Source of the DNA: Telluria antibiotica | GTDB lineage: Bacteria; Pseudomonadota; Gammaproteobacteria; Burkholderiales; Burkholderiaceae_D | NCBI RefSeq assembly: GCF_011682055.1 | Contig: NZ_JAAQOM010000024.1 | Coordinates: 1 to 64,000 of the forward strand | Direction of reading: 5' to 3' | DNA length: 64,000 bases | Shown: positions 61,088 to 64,000 of the stretch, piece after piece | Position numbering within the stretch: position 1 is the stretch's first letter | How the letters are laid out: every line of letters begins with the position of its first letter | Made by a program: the position numbers and the translations under genes | The notes under the pieces: generated by a model | What the model was told of the DNA's origin: nothing | The model's database searches: none | The model's input: only the letters and a program-made list of their open reading frames with translations

Positions 61088-62736
61088 CGCTTTGCCTCCA
61101 GGTCGAGCCGGCACAATCCGTTCACCGCGTGGCGCTGCGCGTACGCGCGGATGCGGCTCGTGTAGTCCGGCGCGTTCGGATTCTCGAAGTTCCAGTCCGG
61201 CGGATTGAACGACGCCACGCCGTTGATCGTCGGGATCTGGTGCAGTTCGCCGATCAGCATGGCGCTGACGTTGTGCGCATAGTGATTGTTGATCCATTCC
61301 GACATCGGCGTCGCCAATGCCTGGTGGGCCCAGCCGGACACGAAGAACGCCGTGCAGCCGGGCGGCGGCGCCGGCACGTCGACGCGCTTGACTTCGTCGG
61401 CGCGCACGAGCGCGATGTAGCCGTCGTTGATTTCCTCGGCGCCCAGCAACAGCACGAGGACGATCCAGATCGATGCCGGCACCTTCAACGTCGACAGATA
61501 ATACGCCGCGATCAGCACGACGGGGAACAGCAGGAACATCTGGTACGCCGACACGACGCTCAGCGCGCGCGCACCGGGGAAGAATTTGTAGACGAGCCAC
61601 CAGGCGCTGTGCCCGCCCACGTTCAGCGTCAGCAGCCACGTGCAGATCGCCGCGAGGCAGGCCGCGCGCAGCAGCGTGTCCACGGGCGCCGCGTCGCGCG
61701 TCCGCCGGCGCAGCACGTGGATGCAGCCGAACACGAACAGCAGGAACAGCAGCGGCGCGACCCCGGTGTTGTAGTACTCGCCGTTCGGCGCATAGCCGGG
61801 TGCGGCGAACGCGAGGAAGCGGTTGTAGATCTTCCCGAACAGCAGGTTCTCGTTACCGACCTGCAGCACGCCCGCCAGCGGGACGGTATTGCTCAACACG
61901 GTGTCGATGGGCCGCATGCCCGTCTCCTGCGATTTCGCCAGGTAGACGGTCAGCAGCGGCAGCAGCGCGACGACGGTCACCACGGCGACGATCGCCACGC
62001 CGGCCTTGTGCGCGACGATGTGCTGGCCGAGCGTCTTGCGGCCGGCGCGGCCGATGCCGTAGACGAGGAACGCCAGCAGGAACGTCGTGAAGAAGATGAA
62101 GAACCACGTCATGTAGAAGCACGTGATGCTCCACGCGCCGAGCACGATGCCGGCCGCGCAGCCGAAGCCGACGAAGCGGCGCCGCTGCCCGGCGTACAGC
62201 GCGCGCACGGCATGCCACATCAGCAGCGCGAGCACGGGCGCAAAAGCGATACTTGCGAGCTGCAGGCGCTGGCCATGGATCGTCAGGCTGTTACTGGCGG
62301 CGAACAGCGCCGCCGCGAACAGCGCAAGCCAGAACGGCAGGCGGAAGATCTGTCGGGCGGCGAGAAAGAACGTCCCGAAGCCGATCGCCCTGAACACCAT
62401 GTTGGTCAGCTCCGTCGTCAGGAACGGATCGAAGCCGAGCGGGCGCACGAGCGCGTAGATCAGGCCGATCAGGAAGTAGCCGTCCGTGTGGCCGAGCGTC
62501 TTCGTATAAGGATAAAAATAATACAGCTGCGACCACGGCGCCCTGCCGTGCACGACGTTGGACCAGTGCTCCAGGATTGTCGTCATGATCGCCGCGTCGT
62601 AGCGGTCGCCGTACAGCACCGTGAACCCGTTGAAGATCTGGGTGCGGAACTGGACGAACAGTACGAGCGCCACGGTCAGGCAGATGGCGAGCGAGGCGAC
62701 GAGGCGGGATGGCGGCGTGCGGGGTGTGAAAGACAT
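61069..62736 (-). CDS. Multi-span membrane protein, GT-C-like
   Basis: This 555-aa protein has about ten to twelve hydrophobic segments and a short periplasmic C-terminal part after residue about 440. Near residues 40-50 it has LYGDRYDAAIM, an acidic loop like those carrying the catalytic Asp in GT-C transferases. Family is not certain; a polyprenyl-linked sugar transferase is plausible because GT2 and GtrA genes follow directly. It starts 5 bp after the GT4 gene ends. Confidence 0.75.
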   Translation of the reverse strand: MSFTPRTPPSRLVASLAICLTVALVLFVQFRTQIFNGFTVLYGDRYDAAIMTTILEHWSNVVHGRAPWSQLYYFYPYTKTLGHTDGYFLIGLIYALVRPLGFDPFLTTELTNMVFRAIGFGTFFLAARQIFRLPFWLALFAAALFAASNSLTIHGQRLQLASIAFAPVLALLMWHAVRALYAGQRRRFVGFGCAAGIVLGAWSITCFYMTWFFIFFTTFLLAFLVYGIGRAGRKTLGQHIVAHKAGVAIVAVVTVVALLPLLTVYLAKSQETGMRPIDTVLSNTVPLAGVLQVGNENLLFGKIYNRFLAFAAPGYAPNGEYYNTGVAPLLFLLFVFGCIHVLRRRTRDAAPVDTLLRAACLAAICTWLLTLNVGGHSAWWLVYKFFPGARALSVVSAYQMFLLFPVVLIAAYYLSTLKVPASIWIVLVLLLGAEEINDGYIALVRADEVKRVDVPAPPPGCTAFFVSGWAHQALATPMSEWINNHYAHNVSAMLIGELHQIPTINGVASFNPPDWNFENPNAPDYTSRIRAYAQRHAVNGLCRLDLEAKRWDLTW

Positions 62737-62741
62737 TCAGG

Positions 62742-64000
62742 TCAGCTTTCGTGGAAGGAAGCAGCGGTAACGCCGTGCGCGCGGGCCCCTTCGGCCGCCG
62801 CCGCATGCAGCGCGTTCATCATGTTGTACAGGCGCTCGCCCAGGCGCGAATAGCGGTGCGCGGCCCGCCAGCGCCCCGCTTCCGCCTGGATGGCGCCCAC
62901 GCGGGGCGCGCCGGCCGCGACGTCGTCCATCAGCGCGGCGATGCCCGCCGCGATCTCCTGCGGCGCCTGGCCGGGCAGGCGGAACGTGACGGCCTGCACG
63001 TCGTCGAAGATCGCCAGCGGCGTGACGGCGACGGGGCGGCCGCTCGCGAGGCCGTAGCGCACGGCACCGCTCGCGGACTCGCCCGTGTTCTGGTACGGGA
63101 AGACGATCAGGTCGGACGCGGCCAGCTTGCCGAGACTCGCGTGGTCGTCGAGGAAGTCCGTGCAAAAGTCGACCAGGTCGTCCACCATCAGCCGCTTCGC
63201 CAGCGCCTTGACGTCGGCCACGAGCTGCGCCGACTCCGCGATCGGATATTCCGCGTTGACCATGTTCAGCCGCACGTCGCGGCCTTCGCCCCGCAGCAGC
63301 GCCAGGGCTTCGACCAGCTGGGGCAATCCCTTGTGCGGCAGGAAGAAGCCGTACGACGCGATCTCGAACGTCTTCGCCGCGCGGCGCGGGGCCGGTTCTG
63401 GCCAGTCGAGGATCCCGTGCGGGAACAGGGTGACGTTGTCCAGCAGGCCGTGGCGCTTCAGGCGGTTCAGGTCGGCCGGCGCATGCACGAGCACGCGCTG
63501 GCACGCGCGCAGCGCCGGCACGAGGATTTCCAGCCGCTTGTGCGGCACGTGCGCCGGGTCGATCGTCGCGTGCAAGGTGACGACGACGATGCGTCCCGCG
63601 GCCCGCTGCGCCAGCAGGAATGCGGCCAGGCGCTCGAGCTGGAAGAAGCCGTAGTTAAACTGCAGCACGAGCGTCGTCACGCCGGCCGCGTCGATGGCGG
63701 CAGCCAGTTCGTCCAGGGTGTCGTGGTCGCCCTGCTCCCAGCAGCGCACGACCTCGGGGCCGTCGGCCGCCGTGCGCTCCGCCGCGTGCGCGGCCAGGAT
63801 GGTGACGTCGGCCGGCAGATTGTGGATCAGGTGCGCCGAATACGTCGCGATGCCGCACTTCGTGTGCCAGCTCGTGACCCAGCCGATCTTCTGCTCGCCC
63901 GCATGGGCCGGCTGCGCGAATGCCCGCGCGGCGTCGACGAGGCGCTCGGCCACGTGGCGCCACGTGAACCGCTCCAGCAGCAGGTCGCGGCCGCGATCGG
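62742..64000 (-). CDS. Glycosyltransferase (GT4), N-terminus outside the window
   Basis: The reading frame runs to the window edge without a stop, so only the C-terminal about 419 residues are seen. The first visible residues (DRGRDLLLERFTWRHVAERL) look like the end of another GT-B domain, as in proteins with two GT domains in tandem. The rest is a full GT4-like domain: KIGWVTSWHTKCGIATYSAH start, NYGFFQLERLAAFL, SYGFFLPHKGLPQL, and NTGESASGAVRYGLASGRPV as donor-binding region. A GTG at 63953 is a poor alternative start. Confidence 0.75.
   Translation of the reverse strand, partial: DRGRDLLLERFTWRHVAERLVDAARAFAQPAHAGEQKIGWVTSWHTKCGIATYSAHLIHNLPADVTILAAHAAERTAADGPEVVRCWEQGDHDTLDELAAAIDAAGVTTLVLQFNYGFFQLERLAAFLLAQRAAGRIVVVTLHATIDPAHVPHKRLEILVPALRACQRVLVHAPADLNRLKRHGLLDNVTLFPHGILDWPEPAPRRAAKTFEIASYGFFLPHKGLPQLVEALALLRGEGRDVRLNMVNAEYPIAESAQLVADVKALAKRLMVDDLVDFCTDFLDDHASLGKLAASDLIVFPYQNTGESASGAVRYGLASGRPVAVTPLAIFDDVQAVTFRLPGQAPQEIAAGIAALMDDVAAGAPRVGAIQAEAGRWRAAHRYSRLGERLYNMMNALHAAAAEGARAHGVTAASFHES

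Overview
The window is high-GC DNA with a betaproteobacterial gene complement. Gene order (yebC-purD, then hemF-nadD-rsfS-rlmH-maf-rng), a GTAG-class REP family in many intergenic gaps, and the mix of plant-polysaccharide hydrolases with a PEP-CTERM protein point to the Oxalobacteraceae, most likely a Massilia/Telluria relative. This placement is inference from gene content, not from a search. No insertion sequence, prophage, CRISPR array or rRNA was seen.

Layout. 1-470: an AT-richer stretch without genes, then tRNA-Thr(CGU) on the minus strand. 648-9441: housekeeping and membrane genes (fbp, pepN, a DUF4136 lipoprotein, a quinone oxidoreductase coupled to a 48-aa membrane protein, mgsA, an EamA transporter, a DUF2182 membrane protein). 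9545-11602: yebC and purD. 11666-18881: a carbohydrate island of GH29, two GH74 and a PEP-CTERM protein, apparently placed between purD and hemF. 19424-24398: the compact block hemF-nadD-rsfS-rlmH-maf-rng. 24485-28832: a Tat-exported GH2 beta-galactosidase and a GT9 glycosyltransferase. 29366-37016: a tightly packed minus-strand operon with a fused formate dehydrogenase FdsG-FdsB subunit, FdsA, FdhD and the tungstate transporter TupBCA. 37204-40533: an oxalate/formate-family transporter divergent from an acyl-CoA ligase. 40957-43209: a GH1-like/RmlD-like fusion. 43476-48586: a VirK/YbjX (DUF535) protein and the LPS genes waaL-msbA-waaF. 48642-55962: a GT2, a chemoreceptor, dnaE and trhO. 55959-64000: a surface-glycan cluster (GT4, PIG-L deacetylase, GNAT, GtrA, GT2, a GT-C-like membrane protein, and a GT4 protein cut by the window edge).

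How genes work together. GH74 endo-xyloglucanases, the GH29 fucosidase and the GH2 beta-galactosidase could jointly strip and cut xyloglucan-type polymers. FdsGB-FdsA oxidise formate, FdhD matures the Mo/W cofactor, and TupBCA imports tungstate. The transporter upstream may bring in formate or oxalate. WaaL/MsbA/WaaF and the 55.9-64 kb cluster build and export surface glycans.

The most distinctive sequence feature is a REP family (5' GTAG, palindromic GTGGGC...GCCCAC core). It occurs as inverted pairs or small clusters at four loci and as three tandem arrays (17 x 40 bp, 10 x 45 bp, 3 x 65 bp). Each array ends in one oppositely oriented copy with a different loop. These arrays produce long spurious open frames that should not be annotated as proteins.
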